Of a stretch of DNA of 46,884 nt, positions 1 to 7,843 are shown one piece after another. The stretch is from a bacterium. GTDB lineage: Bacteria; Calditrichota; Calditrichia; RBG-13-44-9; J042. Within the stretch, counting starts at the first letter, position 1; each line of letters begins with the position of its first letter. The stretch covers positions 1 to 46,884 of the forward strand of contig WFTQ01000029.1 in assembly GCA_015485355.1 (NCBI GenBank). Direction: 5' to 3'. The position numbers and the translations under genes are program-made. A model generated the notes under the pieces. That model did no database searches, was not told the DNA's origin, and worked only from the letters and a program-made list of their open reading frames with translations.

Positions 1-204
1 AATTTCCACACACGGGGCATCCTCACAATGATTACAGCGCATCACGGAAAACACCCGGCGGGAGTTGGGGAATTCCCCCTTCTCAATATATTTAACCCAG
101 GTTCGATTCACCCCAATGGGTACGTTATGTTCAGCTTTACACGCTACCGTACAGGCATGACACCCAATACACTTGCGGTTATCAATAATGAATCCGTAAT
201 TCAT
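1..204 (-). CDS. 4Fe-4S dicluster electron-transfer subunit, partial (N-terminal 68 residues)
   Basis: This is the N-terminal part of a ferredoxin-like subunit of the NrfC/PsrB/DmsB type; the rest lies beyond the left edge. The first cluster-binding motif is CIGCHACTVAC (residues 12-22) and a second Cys group, CNHCEDAPC, follows near residue 58. Family members pass electrons between a membrane quinol partner and a molybdopterin oxidoreductase. No signal peptide is visible, so the subunit is either cytoplasmic or exported together with a Tat-bearing partner. The ATG at 204 is preceded by GAGG and no usable upstream start stays open. It lies downstream of the sulfur genes on the same strand but behind a terminator, so it is probably a separate unit. 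The fold is clear; the exact complex cannot be named from this fragment. Confidence 0.85.
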   Translation of the reverse strand, partial: MNYGFIIDNRKCIGCHACTVACKAEHNVPIGVNRTWVKYIEKGEFPNSRRVFSVMRCNHCEDAPCVEI

Positions 205-475
205 AATGCCCTCATATTTAAGGTTTGTAAAAAGTCCACTCAGCCTTTGCCGAATAAAGGAATCGGGAATTAAAAAAACCCATTGTTGTTTTCATTCTCC
301 AAACAGACCGTCCTCCTCCATCCCAGGGAATTTCTGAAGATAGCCATCCCCGGTTAAAACGTCAAGTCTTGCCATCGGGAATTTGATATAATCGAAAATT
401 GCTGCAAGCACCGGCTTTGTTTTGCAGTTTCATGATGAAACACCCCTTTTTCCGGGATGTGGGTCAGCATCCAGT
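205..475. other. Intergenic region without a recognised gene
   Basis: This is the upstream region of the partial ferredoxin gene. Short open frames exist but none shows a ribosome-binding site or protein-like composition. It should hold the promoter of the ferredoxin gene, but I could not single out a convincing -35/-10 pair. Confidence 0.5.
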
Positions 476-506
476 AAAAAGGGGCGCGAGTCTTTCGCGG
501 CCCCTT
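476..506 (-). terminator. Rho-independent terminator of the sulfur operon
   Basis: On the minus strand the stem AAGGGGC/GCCCCTT is extended by an inner GCGA/TCGC pairing with one bulge, and it is followed directly by a run of five T. It overlaps the stop codon of the YeeE-like gene ending at 505 and so closes the sulfur operon. Confidence 0.85.
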
Positions 507-978
507 AACCGGCTTTTTTCGCCTCAATCTCGGGGGTCATTTGTTCTGAAGGCTCCGCGCGCGATGCCCGGGCCTTCCGGGAAAGCAGGATCCCGTATAT
601 ATAGGTTCCCATCACCAACCCGATAATGGTAAACAGGGCGCCCAACTTTCCTTCTCCCAGCATCACCAGTGCGGTGCCGGGACAGGCGCCGGCCAATCCC
701 CAGCCGATGCCGAACATCAACGAGCCCGGAATGAGTCCCTTCGTAAACGGCTTGGGTTCTAACACGATAGGGGATCTTTCCAGCAATGAAGAGGGCCGAT
801 ATTTTCGGATGCATCTTACTCCCACCATTCCAACGGCCGCTGCGGTTCCAATGATAAACATCAACTGGAAGTCTTGAAACAGAAACAGCCGGGCGTAATA
901 ATCATAGGTCGTGGCCCCGGCGCGGCTGAGTAAAAAACCAAAAATGATACCCATCATCAGAAAAACGATGCGTTTCAT
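505..978 (-). CDS. YeeE/YedE family membrane protein (sulfur transport type), second half
   Basis: This 157-residue, mostly hydrophobic protein has several predicted membrane helices and the conserved motif GACPGTALVMLGEG, whose Cys is the family's signature. YeeE/YedE proteins are related to the thiosulfate importer TsuA; short forms like this one occur as pairs of half-size proteins. The longer open frame reaches 1041, but the ATG at 978 has a perfect AAAGGAGGTG site seven bases upstream and begins a typical hydrophobic N-terminus. Only 13 bases separate it from the upstream half-transporter, so the two are co-transcribed and probably form one complex. By context it moves a sulfur species such as thiosulfate or polysulfide sulfur. 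The substrate is inference. Confidence 0.85.
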   Translation of the reverse strand: MKRIVFLMMGIIFGFLLSRAGATTYDYYARLFLFQDFQLMFIIGTAAAVGMVGVRCIRKYRPSSLLERSPIVLEPKPFTKGLIPGSLMFGIGWGLAGACPGTALVMLGEGKLGALFTIIGLVMGTYIYGILLSRKARASRAEPSEQMTPEIEAKKAG

Positions 979-991
979 CCTCGCACCTCCT

Positions 992-1492
992 TTATCCGAC
1001 CATGCGAAAGAGTAATTGAACAATGAATACCCCTCCTGCAAAGAAACCGGCCGCTGCTACAATGCTGGGTGGATTCAGCATGGCCATTCCGCTGATGGCA
1101 TGTCCACTGGTACAGCCGCCGGCCATCCGAGCACCCAATCCCATCAAAAGACCTCCAACAACCAGAACCATGCTTTTCGCCCAGAGGGCATCCGGGAAGA
1201 CGGAATCATAAAGTTTTCCCAGTGAAAAGCCGGCAACCCAGTCTCCAGGAGAACTCCAGGCGGCCAGCAATCCACCCAGTGGTAATCCGAAAATAAACCA
1301 CAACCGCCAGTTGAGGGGACCCTCTTTTTGCTTTTGCTCTATAAAAAAGGTGGCCCGGGAAAAGCACCCACATAGGCTACAATAACCGGATGAAACACCC
1401 AACATTTTACCGGTAACCACCAACTGGAACAAGACATACAGGCCTATTCCCAGTCCACCGATCCATCCATTCCATACAATAACCTCGGTCAT
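992..1492 (-). CDS. YeeE/YedE family membrane protein (sulfur transport type), first half
   Basis: A 166-residue membrane protein with about four to five helices. The motif GGCTSGHAISG in the C-terminal half is the YeeE/YedE signature containing the conserved Cys. An additional cluster CSLCGC sits near residues 38-43 and could handle sulfur or metal. I chose the ATG at 1492 because GGAGG lies at good spacing; the open frame continues to 1564 without a better site. It is followed after 13 bases by its partner half. It lies 241 bases downstream of the persulfide dioxygenase-like gene on the same strand, most likely in one operon under the ArsR regulator. Confidence 0.85.
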   Translation of the reverse strand: MTEVIVWNGWIGGLGIGLYVLFQLVVTGKMLGVSSGYCSLCGCFSRATFFIEQKQKEGPLNWRLWFIFGLPLGGLLAAWSSPGDWVAGFSLGKLYDSVFPDALWAKSMVLVVGGLLMGLGARMAGGCTSGHAISGMAMLNPPSIVAAAGFFAGGVFIVQLLFRMVG

Positions 1493-1733
1493 GGTCGACC
1501 TCCATCTATATGATAGTGAATGATTGGATTTTTGAGGGGCAACCTCTCTGCCAAAGCAGGTCAAAAAAGGCTATGCCTTTCCAGCGTTCCACTTGCGGCT
1601 TCCGTTGGTCGCAGGCTGCCCCGTTTATGGCGATCGCATCCGTCCGGGTTCGAGATCATCCCCACCCAGGATGTGGGCCTCATCCATCCCGCCTCGGAGT
1701 AAGGGCTCCGTGCATTCTTTTATCGGTAAGCAG

Positions 1734-3191
1734 TTAAACCGCCGTATTTTCCGCGGATTCGCTCACCAGCTCCCCTCGGGACAATTGCCAGCTCAATATT
1801 CCGCCTGCCAAATGGGTCACGTTAAAGCCCAGGCGTTCCAGGTAAGCCGCCGCGGCGGCGGAGCGATTGTTGGTTCGACAATACACCCAGACGTTTTTGC
1901 CCACCGGCAATTCTCTCCCGCGCGGAACCAGACGGGTATACGCAATGTTGGTGGCTCCGGGAAGATGGCCCTGTTGAAATTCTGAAATGTTGCGCACATC
2001 CAACAACACGGTATTCTCCGGCAAGGGTTGATGTTGCAGGGTTTCAATATCCATGGACGGCGTCTGCACCAATCGTCCCCCCTGGGATTGAAACTCCACC
2101 AGTCTCTCAGGAGGCGCATAACCCACCACCCGGTCCAACCCGATACGGATCAAATCCGTTACCGCTTCCCTCACCCGATGATCATCCACAATTAGATAGA
2201 TGGATTCCCGGGGTTCAATATAAGAGCCAACGATCGAAGGGAAGGAAGGTGTGAGCGGTGCATAGAGCGATCCCGGTAAATGTCCTGCACGAAAGGCCTC
2301 CCAATCCCGGGTGTCGACAATCACCGCGTTTTGTCCCACCAACTGGAATAAGGTGGCAACATCCAATCGTTGGGGTTTGGGGAGTTCTCCCAGGAGGGCG
2401 GGACCTTCCTTGTTTTCTTTTTTCATTCGAGCAAAATAGGGCGGCGGTTCCGGCTGGCCTTCCAGAATAAAACGAACAAAATCATCTTCGTTTTCGAAAG
2501 CCAGGGCCGGATTGAAGCGTTTTTCGTATCCCACGGTGGATTGGGGTACCGCTCCCAGGGCTTTGCCACAGGCGCTCCCGGCGCCATGACCCGGCCAAAT
2601 CTGCAAAAAATCCGGCAACTCTTTAAATCGCTGGAGGGAGCGAAATAGAGTGCGGGCCGATGGTTCCTTGGCCCCTTGCTGACCGGCCGCCGTTTCCAGC
2701 AAGTCCGGACGCCCCACATCGCCCACAAAAACAAAATCTCCCGTTACCATTCCAATCGGCTCTGTGGCTCCACCACCGAAATCGGTCACTAAAAAACATA
2801 GATGCTCGGGAGTGTGCCCCGGGGTATGGATAGCCTGAACACGAATGTTCCCAACCTTAAAGGTATCCCCATCCCTGAGCAACCGGTAATCGTAACTTCC
2901 CCCACCCTGTTTCTTATCCAGCCATTGATATTTCCAGTCGGCATCCCCCTCATCGGATACATATATTCGGGCACCGGTTCTCTCGGCCAATTCCCGCATT
3001 CCGGAAAGAAAATCCGCGTGAATATGGGTTTCGGTGATGGCCACAATACGCATCCCCTCGTTCTGCACGAATCGGATATAGCGATCCACATCCCGCTCCG
3101 GATCGATGACCAGGGCCTCCCCGGTCGCCTGACAACCGATGATATAGGATGCCTGAGCCAGCTTGTCGTCATACAACATACGAAAAAACAT
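1734..3191 (-). CDS. Persulfide dioxygenase-like MBL-fold protein fused to two rhodanese domains
   Basis: This 485-residue protein has an N-terminal metallo-beta-lactamase fold of the ETHE1/Blh type (about residues 1-240). Ligands are visible as THIHAD (H56, H58, D60), H126 in TPGH, D158 in GDVGRPDL and H202 in PGHG. Residues 275-370 form a first rhodanese domain with no Cys at the active site (LIVDDHRV instead). Residues 385-470 form a second with active loop CRTNNRS (C438). The family oxidises glutathione or protein persulfide to sulfite, and rhodanese domains move the sulfane sulfur. The ATG at 3191 matches the family start and has a G-rich site; an in-frame ATG exists at 3203. It is the first gene of the sulfur operon, with a promoter at 3416-3444. 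Confidence 0.9.
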   Translation of the reverse strand: MFFRMLYDDKLAQASYIIGCQATGEALVIDPERDVDRYIRFVQNEGMRIVAITETHIHADFLSGMRELAERTGARIYVSDEGDADWKYQWLDKKQGGGSYDYRLLRDGDTFKVGNIRVQAIHTPGHTPEHLCFLVTDFGGGATEPIGMVTGDFVFVGDVGRPDLLETAAGQQGAKEPSARTLFRSLQRFKELPDFLQIWPGHGAGSACGKALGAVPQSTVGYEKRFNPALAFENEDDFVRFILEGQPEPPPYFARMKKENKEGPALLGELPKPQRLDVATLFQLVGQNAVIVDTRDWEAFRAGHLPGSLYAPLTPSFPSIVGSYIEPRESIYLIVDDHRVREAVTDLIRIGLDRVVGYAPPERLVEFQSQGGRLVQTPSMDIETLQHQPLPENTVLLDVRNISEFQQGHLPGATNIAYTRLVPRGRELPVGKNVWVYCRTNNRSAAAAAYLERLGFNVTHLAGGILSWQLSRGELVSESAENTAV

Positions 3192-3415
3192 AATAACCCC
3201 CATGTTTTAGTTTAATTGAAGGATCACTCGATACTATGAGGGGATGACAGCTCCCAGCGTAACCGTTTCGGTCGACGTGCAGTCTGCCGGTTGCGAGATC
3301 GATCTATGCCAAACCTGTGGTGGCTTTCAACGCCGAACGGGAAACATCATCCCCGAACGTTTCTTTTCTTCACCGCCCAACTCCCGCCTACTACTTAATT
3401 ACATAACTATAAAGG

Positions 3416-3444
3416 AATATAATTTTGCACCCGGTCAAAATCAA
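3416..3444 (-). promoter_or_regulatory. Sigma-70-like promoter of the sulfur operon
   Basis: On the minus strand TTGATT (3439-3444) is followed by a 17-base spacer and TATATT (3416-3421). The predicted start is near 3409, leaving a leader of roughly 220 bases before the persulfide dioxygenase-like gene. The downstream AT-rich stretch shares the word GGAATATA (plus-strand reading) with the operator-like repeat at the regulator promoter. Confidence 0.65.
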
Positions 3445-3737
3445 GCCGAAAAATCGGGGAAACCAATTTCCTGCCAGGTTTGTGAAGGGTATTACCATAT
3501 TGGGGATGCGTCTGCATAAAATCTCCCTTTCACCATCTTGCCGTTTATTACCAGCCTCCCGGTTCTATGCAGGGTGCCTTCCAGGGAGCCCTGCCCATCC
3601 TATCGCCCATCCCTGCCGGATGCCCCGTTCAAGTCTCATCATCCCTCCGTTACCGTCCGGCAGACGGAAGCATCCCCCTCTTTTCCCGTAAAAGGAAATG
3701 GAAGAAAAAAGGCATCGGATCACCGGCATATATTCAT

Positions 3738-3766
3738 TTGGAATTTGTCCCTCCTGCTTCTATATT
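3738..3766 (+). promoter_or_regulatory. Sigma-70-like promoter of the ArsR-family regulator
   Basis: TTGGAA (3738-3743), a 17-base spacer and TATATT (3761-3766). The -10 box lies inside the left arm of the inverted repeat at 3760-3785, the usual geometry for autorepression. Confidence 0.65.
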
Positions 3767-3785
3767 TGTCCATATTGGAATATAG
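3760..3785. promoter_or_regulatory. Inverted repeat, candidate operator for the ArsR-family regulator
   Basis: The arms CTATATT (3760-3766) and AATATAG (3779-3785) are perfect inverse complements flanking a 12-base centre. The site covers the -10 box and start region of the regulator promoter. ArsR-family proteins bind AT-rich dyads of this kind, so autorepression is likely. Assignment of the binding protein is inference. Confidence 0.6.
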
Positions 3786-3807
3786 CCAAGGGGGAGTAAT
3801 TCAGTCC

Positions 3808-4155
3808 ATGAAGCAGATTATACCACCCTTCCTGCTGGAACGGGTTGCCCAACGATTCAAAATTCTGAGCGAGCCTTTGCGACTGCAAATACTCAACTTG
3901 TTGATGGTCCATGGGGAAATGTGCGTTTCCGAATTGGTGAAGACTCTGGGACAAAACCAGGCCAATGTAAGCAAACATTTAAATCTGATGGCGAAAGAGG
4001 GCATTCTGACCCGTCGGAAGGAAGGGTTAAAAATATATTATCAAATTCAGGATCCCAGTATACAGGGGATTTGCATACTGGTGTGCGGCCGCCTAAAAGA
4101 CGAGGCCAAGGAACTGCACGAGATGCTGCAAGCCGAGGAAAATCCCGAAGAGTAA
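3808..4155 (+). CDS. ArsR-family winged-helix regulator, probably sulfide/persulfide responsive
   Basis: A 115-residue ArsR/SmtB-type regulator. The recognition-helix region reads GQNQANVSKHLNLM (about residues 48-61), preceded by LSEPLRLQIL and followed by the beta-wing. Cysteines are C39, C89 and C93. One Cys early in the fold and one or two near the last helix resemble the reactive pair of BigR/SqrR sensors, but the spacing should be checked against a structure. It is divergent from the persulfide dioxygenase and YeeE genes, as in bigR operons of Xylella and Agrobacterium, so it probably represses them until sulfane sulfur appears. The open frame begins upstream, but the ATG at 3808 is the start that matches the family and follows the promoter and an AGGGGGAG site. 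Confidence 0.9.
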   Translation: MKQIIPPFLLERVAQRFKILSEPLRLQILNLLMVHGEMCVSELVKTLGQNQANVSKHLNLMAKEGILTRRKEGLKIYYQIQDPSIQGICILVCGRLKDEAKELHEMLQAEENPEE

Positions 4156-4847
4156 TGACCCAAGCGTTTTGCCCCGGGAAAGGGAACCGGCCATTATGGG
4201 AACGTCTTGTGCCCGGCTCCCACGCTGTACGGTGCTCTCCCCTTTATCGTGACCATCCCTGATCGCTGAGGTTACCCGGAAACGGTCTGGCGTTCTTCCC
4301 GGCATCAAAGCCGATTGGCCTTGTATTCCCCTCGACAATTCCCCAAATAGAGTAAGCATCCCGCTTGAGGACGGTTTCCGGGTGAAATCCATCGTAAACG
4401 AGATTTTCGTAAATTGCGGGTGATTCGCTCCGGAGGGGTAAACCACGCTTTTTGATCTTCCCGGAGCACCCCGGCTTATTGAACCGTTCATTCGGTTGCT
4501 TCTTCCAACGTCCAGCTTTTCGGGTAAAGGGAGGTGTACCATCTCCTTTGGAATAATCCGGATTGAAGGCCCTTCCCTTTCGGCACCCTCGGGCCACCCT
4601 GGAAGTCCATGCCCCTTCCACGCCGAGAAAAATTTTCGGGGTTCGAGCACGATGGGGGAATGTGACAGTCCCTCCGAATGCCACCCTCTCATAGCCAACG
4701 GTCCCCGCTTCCCGCTATTTTTCCACGGACCCTCATTTGAAAATCGGGGATTCAACGGGCTTCGCCCCGCCCTATCCCGGGTTCCGGGAACCGGATTTAT
4801 ATAACGGCCATGAAAAGGGTAAACAGGGGTGAAGAGTTGGGGGAATT
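4156..4847. other. Long spacer without a convincing gene
   Basis: About 690 bases with overlapping open frames on both strands (for example minus 4244-4684), none with a good ribosome-binding site or recognisable motif. The sequence is unusually rich in short GC-rich self-complementary words. It contains AAAATCGGGGATTCA, which recurs in the next spacer near 5790. It could be decayed coding sequence, but I cannot show that. Confidence 0.4.
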
Positions 4848-5567
4848 GTGTTGAGTGGGAACACGTTTTCCATAGGATCTTGCACACTGGTTCTGTTCGT
4901 ACTCTACGGAGGATTCTTATCATCGCAGGGGGTACAAGCCCAATCCTTACGGGATGGAACCCTATTCACCGGTGCCGTTATCAACCTCCCTACCCGATTG
5001 CAAATCTCCCAGCGAGGGAGTCCGGATATTCAATGGACGGCCCGTTTTCGCACCCGCCCATGGAAGGCCCCCTTTTATTATGCTCTGAAGATAGGACTGC
5101 AAATGCTTTCTGGAGAGTGGGAAATCCAATTTTTGCACCACAAACTTTATCTCACCCGTCTTCCGAAAGCAGTCCAGCATTTCGAAATAACTCATGGTTT
5201 TAATGTGCTTTCGGTCCACAAGCGATTTTTCATCCAACGAATGACCTTAATTGCCGGTGGAGGCATGGTCTTGCCCCACTCGGCATCGGAAATCCGCCGG
5301 CGGAAATACGCTTCCACCGGAGGTATTTTAAACACGGGTTATCGTGTGACGGGTCCGGCCATCATTCTGGGCGCCGGTTTGCAGTTCCCCCTCCGCAAAA
5401 AGCTCCATCTATCCCTGGAATTGCAACTCCTGGGCGCCAGAGCAACCGTTCCGGTTTATGATGGAAAGGCGCAATTGCTTCATGGTTCGATCCATTTGTT
5501 GCTGGGATTGCGATATGTACGGTACCATCCAGCGCGTTGTAAACCAGCTTTGTTTGAACATCCCTGA
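4848..5567 (+). CDS. Putative outer-membrane beta-barrel protein
   Basis: A 239-residue protein with an N-terminal signal peptide (hydrophobic about residues 12-26, cleavage expected after GVQAQ near residue 32). The rest consists of alternating short amphipathic strands and turns, as in small outer-membrane barrels. The stretch LHHKLYL near residue 97, followed by FEITHGFN, looks like a conserved core, and I recall similar His-rich strands in uncharacterised outer-membrane proteins. No enzyme motif could be assigned. The start is a GTG preceded by GGGGGA. It stands alone between two long spacers with no operon partner. Function unknown. Confidence 0.65.
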   Translation: MLSGNTFSIGSCTLVLFVLYGGFLSSQGVQAQSLRDGTLFTGAVINLPTRLQISQRGSPDIQWTARFRTRPWKAPFYYALKIGLQMLSGEWEIQFLHHKLYLTRLPKAVQHFEITHGFNVLSVHKRFFIQRMTLIAGGGMVLPHSASEIRRRKYASTGGILNTGYRVTGPAIILGAGLQFPLRKKLHLSLELQLLGARATVPVYDGKAQLLHGSIHLLLGLRYVRYHPARCKPALFEHP

Positions 5568-6045
5568 TTTCAGGTTCCTTTCGCGCACTCACGATGAGAT
5601 GGATTGAAGAGCGGGTTTTACCGGGGGCAATATTTTTTCTTTTCCCGAGGCCTCCTCGGACGACAGGAGAGTGTTCGAAAAGGAGGAAAGCTTGGGGTGA
5701 CCGAGGGAATTGTCACGGCAATCGGGAAAACGGCGGGCTTCTTCGTGCAACGGTATGGGGGGACATCCCAGCTTCAACCCGGCGCAAAATCGGGGATTCA
5801 TCCGCACACGGGGCCAGGAACGCACAAGGCACTCTGTAGATTGAGGAATCGAGACAACAACCGGAAGACGATATTCAGTTACCCGGTTACGCCCCTTTGC
5901 AAGCGTGTTTCTTTGTCCCGGTGTTATCCATCCGAAGCCGGGGTTCCGGGAGCAAGGTAAAGGTTCCCGGCAAAACGACAGCATGGGCAGCGTTCTTTGC
6001 CACCCTGTCAAGACAAAACCAATGGAATGTCTGCCTCTACCATTA
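5568..6045. other. Spacer between convergent envelope-protein genes
   Basis: About 480 bases between convergent genes. Open frames on both strands lack start signals and family resemblance. The word AAAATCGGGGATTCA near 5790 is shared with the spacer at 4156-4847. No clear terminator was found. Confidence 0.4.
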
Positions 6046-6816
6046 TCAATCGGGCGTGGTCATCCAGGCGATGTAGACAATAATGGCGGAAATCATTGCG
6101 ATTGAGTTCGCCACCAGTCCGGGGTAGGAACCGATCATTGTCCCCAGATACACGCCTTTATCGGCTTCCGTTTGCTGTAGATTACCCGTTAACGCTCCCG
6201 TCTGCGGATCCCTGGAGAGATTGCGTTCGTCCCGGAAACCGCCGGCATATTCCATCAACAGGCCGGGCCGCAACCAGTTTCTTATCTGCAAACTAATACT
6301 CATTTGGAAACCGGGCATGTCAAAGTTTCTACCTGTATCCCAGAGCACGACTCCCGCGGACACTTCCACGCTATTCCCTCCTCTCATCCATCTTTTGACC
6401 CGGCCGTTGAAACCACCCCGGAATGCCCCCTGAAACAGATCTGCTCCCACAACATGGGTAATTCCCACCGCCCAGTGACGATGAATGTTTCGCATGACCC
6501 CGATTTCGGATAGGGCGTAAAGTCTGCGGTCCCGCCGCATCTGTTTTTTCTCAAAAACGGGGTGGTAACTGGTAACGGTTTCCCTTGGAGAGGGGGTCAA
6601 ACGCCAGTGAATGCCCATTTCGGACACCAGAAATGTGGTGCTTTGCGGAAGCGGCTGGGGTTTCAAGCTCAGCTGCGCCCCGACATCAGGAGTCCCCATC
6701 AACAGCCCCAATGCAAAACTCAGAACAGGGTGAAAAAAGCGATGCCTGAAGAACCCCCATGCTCCCCTGGACCAGGCCGTCAGGATGAATCCCAAAACTT
6801 GCAACCGATCCCTCAT
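6046..6816 (-). CDS. Secreted/envelope protein of unknown function, paralog of the upstream gene
   Basis: A 256-residue protein that is clearly homologous to the next gene upstream (6878-7504). Shared blocks in order are KPxPxP, FLV with RLTPxPR, S-x-IG-x-M-x-NI, LW, PGF, EY, then GxYLGxxxGSxPGL. The N-terminus is long and basic with two hydrophobic stretches, the second ending near GAQ, so a signal peptide or anchor is likely. The middle has strand-like alternation, but the last 25 residues are continuously hydrophobic, unlike a barrel end. AAGGAGG precedes a GTG (6819) and the ATG (6816); I use the ATG. It lies 58 bases after its paralog, so the two are an operon. No known family recognised. 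Confidence 0.7.
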   Translation of the reverse strand: MRDRLQVLGFILTAWSRGAWGFFRHRFFHPVLSFALGLLMGTPDVGAQLSLKPQPLPQSTTFLVSEMGIHWRLTPSPRETVTSYHPVFEKKQMRRDRRLYALSEIGVMRNIHRHWAVGITHVVGADLFQGAFRGGFNGRVKRWMRGGNSVEVSAGVVLWDTGRNFDMPGFQMSISLQIRNWLRPGLLMEYAGGFRDERNLSRDPQTGALTGNLQQTEADKGVYLGTMIGSYPGLVANSIAMISAIIVYIAWMTTPD

Positions 6817-6877
6817 CACGGGTTACCTCCTTATTTTGCTTTCGCATACAATCCCGGCGGTAGCGGCGCACAGGCCC

Positions 6878-7504
6878 TCAGTCACCGGCCAGGGCAGACG
6901 CCACCCACAAAAGGGTCAGCATACCCGCCGCTCCCACGCCGGTGGCGATGAGTCCCGGCAGCGACCCTAATTCAACACCCAGATAAATTCCCAGGTCATT
7001 CTCCAGCATAGGAGCCCTTGAGGGAACGTATTCTGCAATCAGAGAAATTCCCAATGCCTGTCGCCATTTGAGATCGATGCTGCCGGTAAAACCCGGCGTC
7101 TTCCAATTCCGATCATCCGAATAATGCCACAGGATAATCCCCGGAGATAGGTCCACAGAGCTCCGCTCATTGAGCCACTTCCGGAAACCCAATTTCACTC
7201 CCCAGTTTACTCCATATTCCTGACCCAGGTAGGTGGCCAGGAAATTGGAAAATCCAATGGCATAGCGACGATTGATATTTTGCATATATCCAATATTCGA
7301 AACCACATAGTTTCTGGCCTTTTCTTCCGCATCGGTCACAGTCCGGGGTAAAGGAGTGAGCCGTAAAAAATAACCCAGATCGGTCACCAAAAAACTGCGG
7401 CACCGGGGATAGGGTTTGGGCTTCCAGGAAAACCGGGCTTGGCCGTAAGGTAGGGTGTAAAAGAAAACGATCAATAGGATCACCCGAAATCCATGGCTTC
7501 TCAT
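6878..7504 (-). CDS. Secreted/envelope protein of unknown function, first of a tandem pair
   Basis: A 208-residue paralog of the downstream gene. A cleavable signal peptide is clear (residues 1-22, ending YGQA). Next comes the shared KPKPYP block, FLVTDLGYFLRLTP, the central strand-rich region with GYMQNINRRYAIG, and LGVELGSLPGL. A hydrophobic C-terminal segment of about 22 residues ends the protein. That segment could be a membrane helix or part of the fold. The start ATG has GAGAGGAG upstream. The protein is shorter than its paralog because it lacks the extended basic N-terminus and an insertion near residue 220 of the other. Likely periplasmic or outer membrane; function unknown. Confidence 0.75.
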   Translation of the reverse strand: MRSHGFRVILLIVFFYTLPYGQARFSWKPKPYPRCRSFLVTDLGYFLRLTPLPRTVTDAEEKARNYVVSNIGYMQNINRRYAIGFSNFLATYLGQEYGVNWGVKLGFRKWLNERSSVDLSPGIILWHYSDDRNWKTPGFTGSIDLKWRQALGISLIAEYVPSRAPMLENDLGIYLGVELGSLPGLIATGVGAAGMLTLLWVASALAGD

Positions 7505-7843
7505 ATTATACTCCTCTCGTTTCTTTCCTTCGACTTCCCATCATGACATCCGGGACCATGGTTTCTCGGAAATCGTTACGCCCATAAAGGATCATGTTTC
7601 CCCCCACGGAACCATCAACAACATGACAATCTTGCAAAACACAGCAACCTTGTCCCCGTTTCGATAAAACCGCCAACCCTAAAGGCACACGAAAACGACC
7701 TTCCAGAAGATAATAATTTCATCAACTGACCGGAACCTTGGTCTTCCTCGTTTGCGCTTATCGGAGTCTCGCGGTCTTTCAGATGCCGGTTCTTTTCGAA
7801 AGATGTTCATCCGACCTGTAAACTTTTCCGTTTCAGAGATTCG
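7505..7843. other. Spacer without a recognised gene
   Basis: About 340 bases upstream of the tandem pair. Only short frames are present and none looks coding. It should carry the promoter of the pair, which I could not identify with confidence. Confidence 0.4.

Larger units (their letters stand above)
3192..3807. other. Divergent regulatory region between sulfur operon and ArsR gene
   Basis: About 615 bases with no convincing gene. It holds one promoter firing each way (3416-3444 minus, 3738-3766 plus) and an inverted repeat at 3760-3785. A plus-strand open frame at 3244-3519 lacks a ribosome-binding site and family resemblance. The 300 bases between the two promoters are unexplained. Confidence 0.6.

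Noticed and set aside
1016-1225. Plus-strand frames opposite the YeeE genes and similar long antisense frames across the Bat array
   Set aside because: They mirror real genes on the other strand and lack start signals; they are open only because of the codon bias of the true frame.
3244-3519. Plus-strand Cys-containing frame of 91 residues in the sulfur regulatory region
   Set aside because: It runs across the sulfur-operon promoter, lacks a start signal and matches no family. The CxxC pairs drew attention but are not enough.
4093-4923. A 276-residue minus-strand open frame over the spacer after the ArsR gene
   Set aside because: It overlaps the ArsR gene and the start of the outer-membrane protein gene, has no ribosome-binding site and shows no domain or signal pattern; a GC-rich spacer easily stays open in one frame.
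5589-6011. A 140-residue minus-strand frame between two envelope genes
   Set aside because: Composition is Pro/Arg/Ser-rich with no hydrophobic or domain pattern, and competing frames of similar length exist on the other strand.
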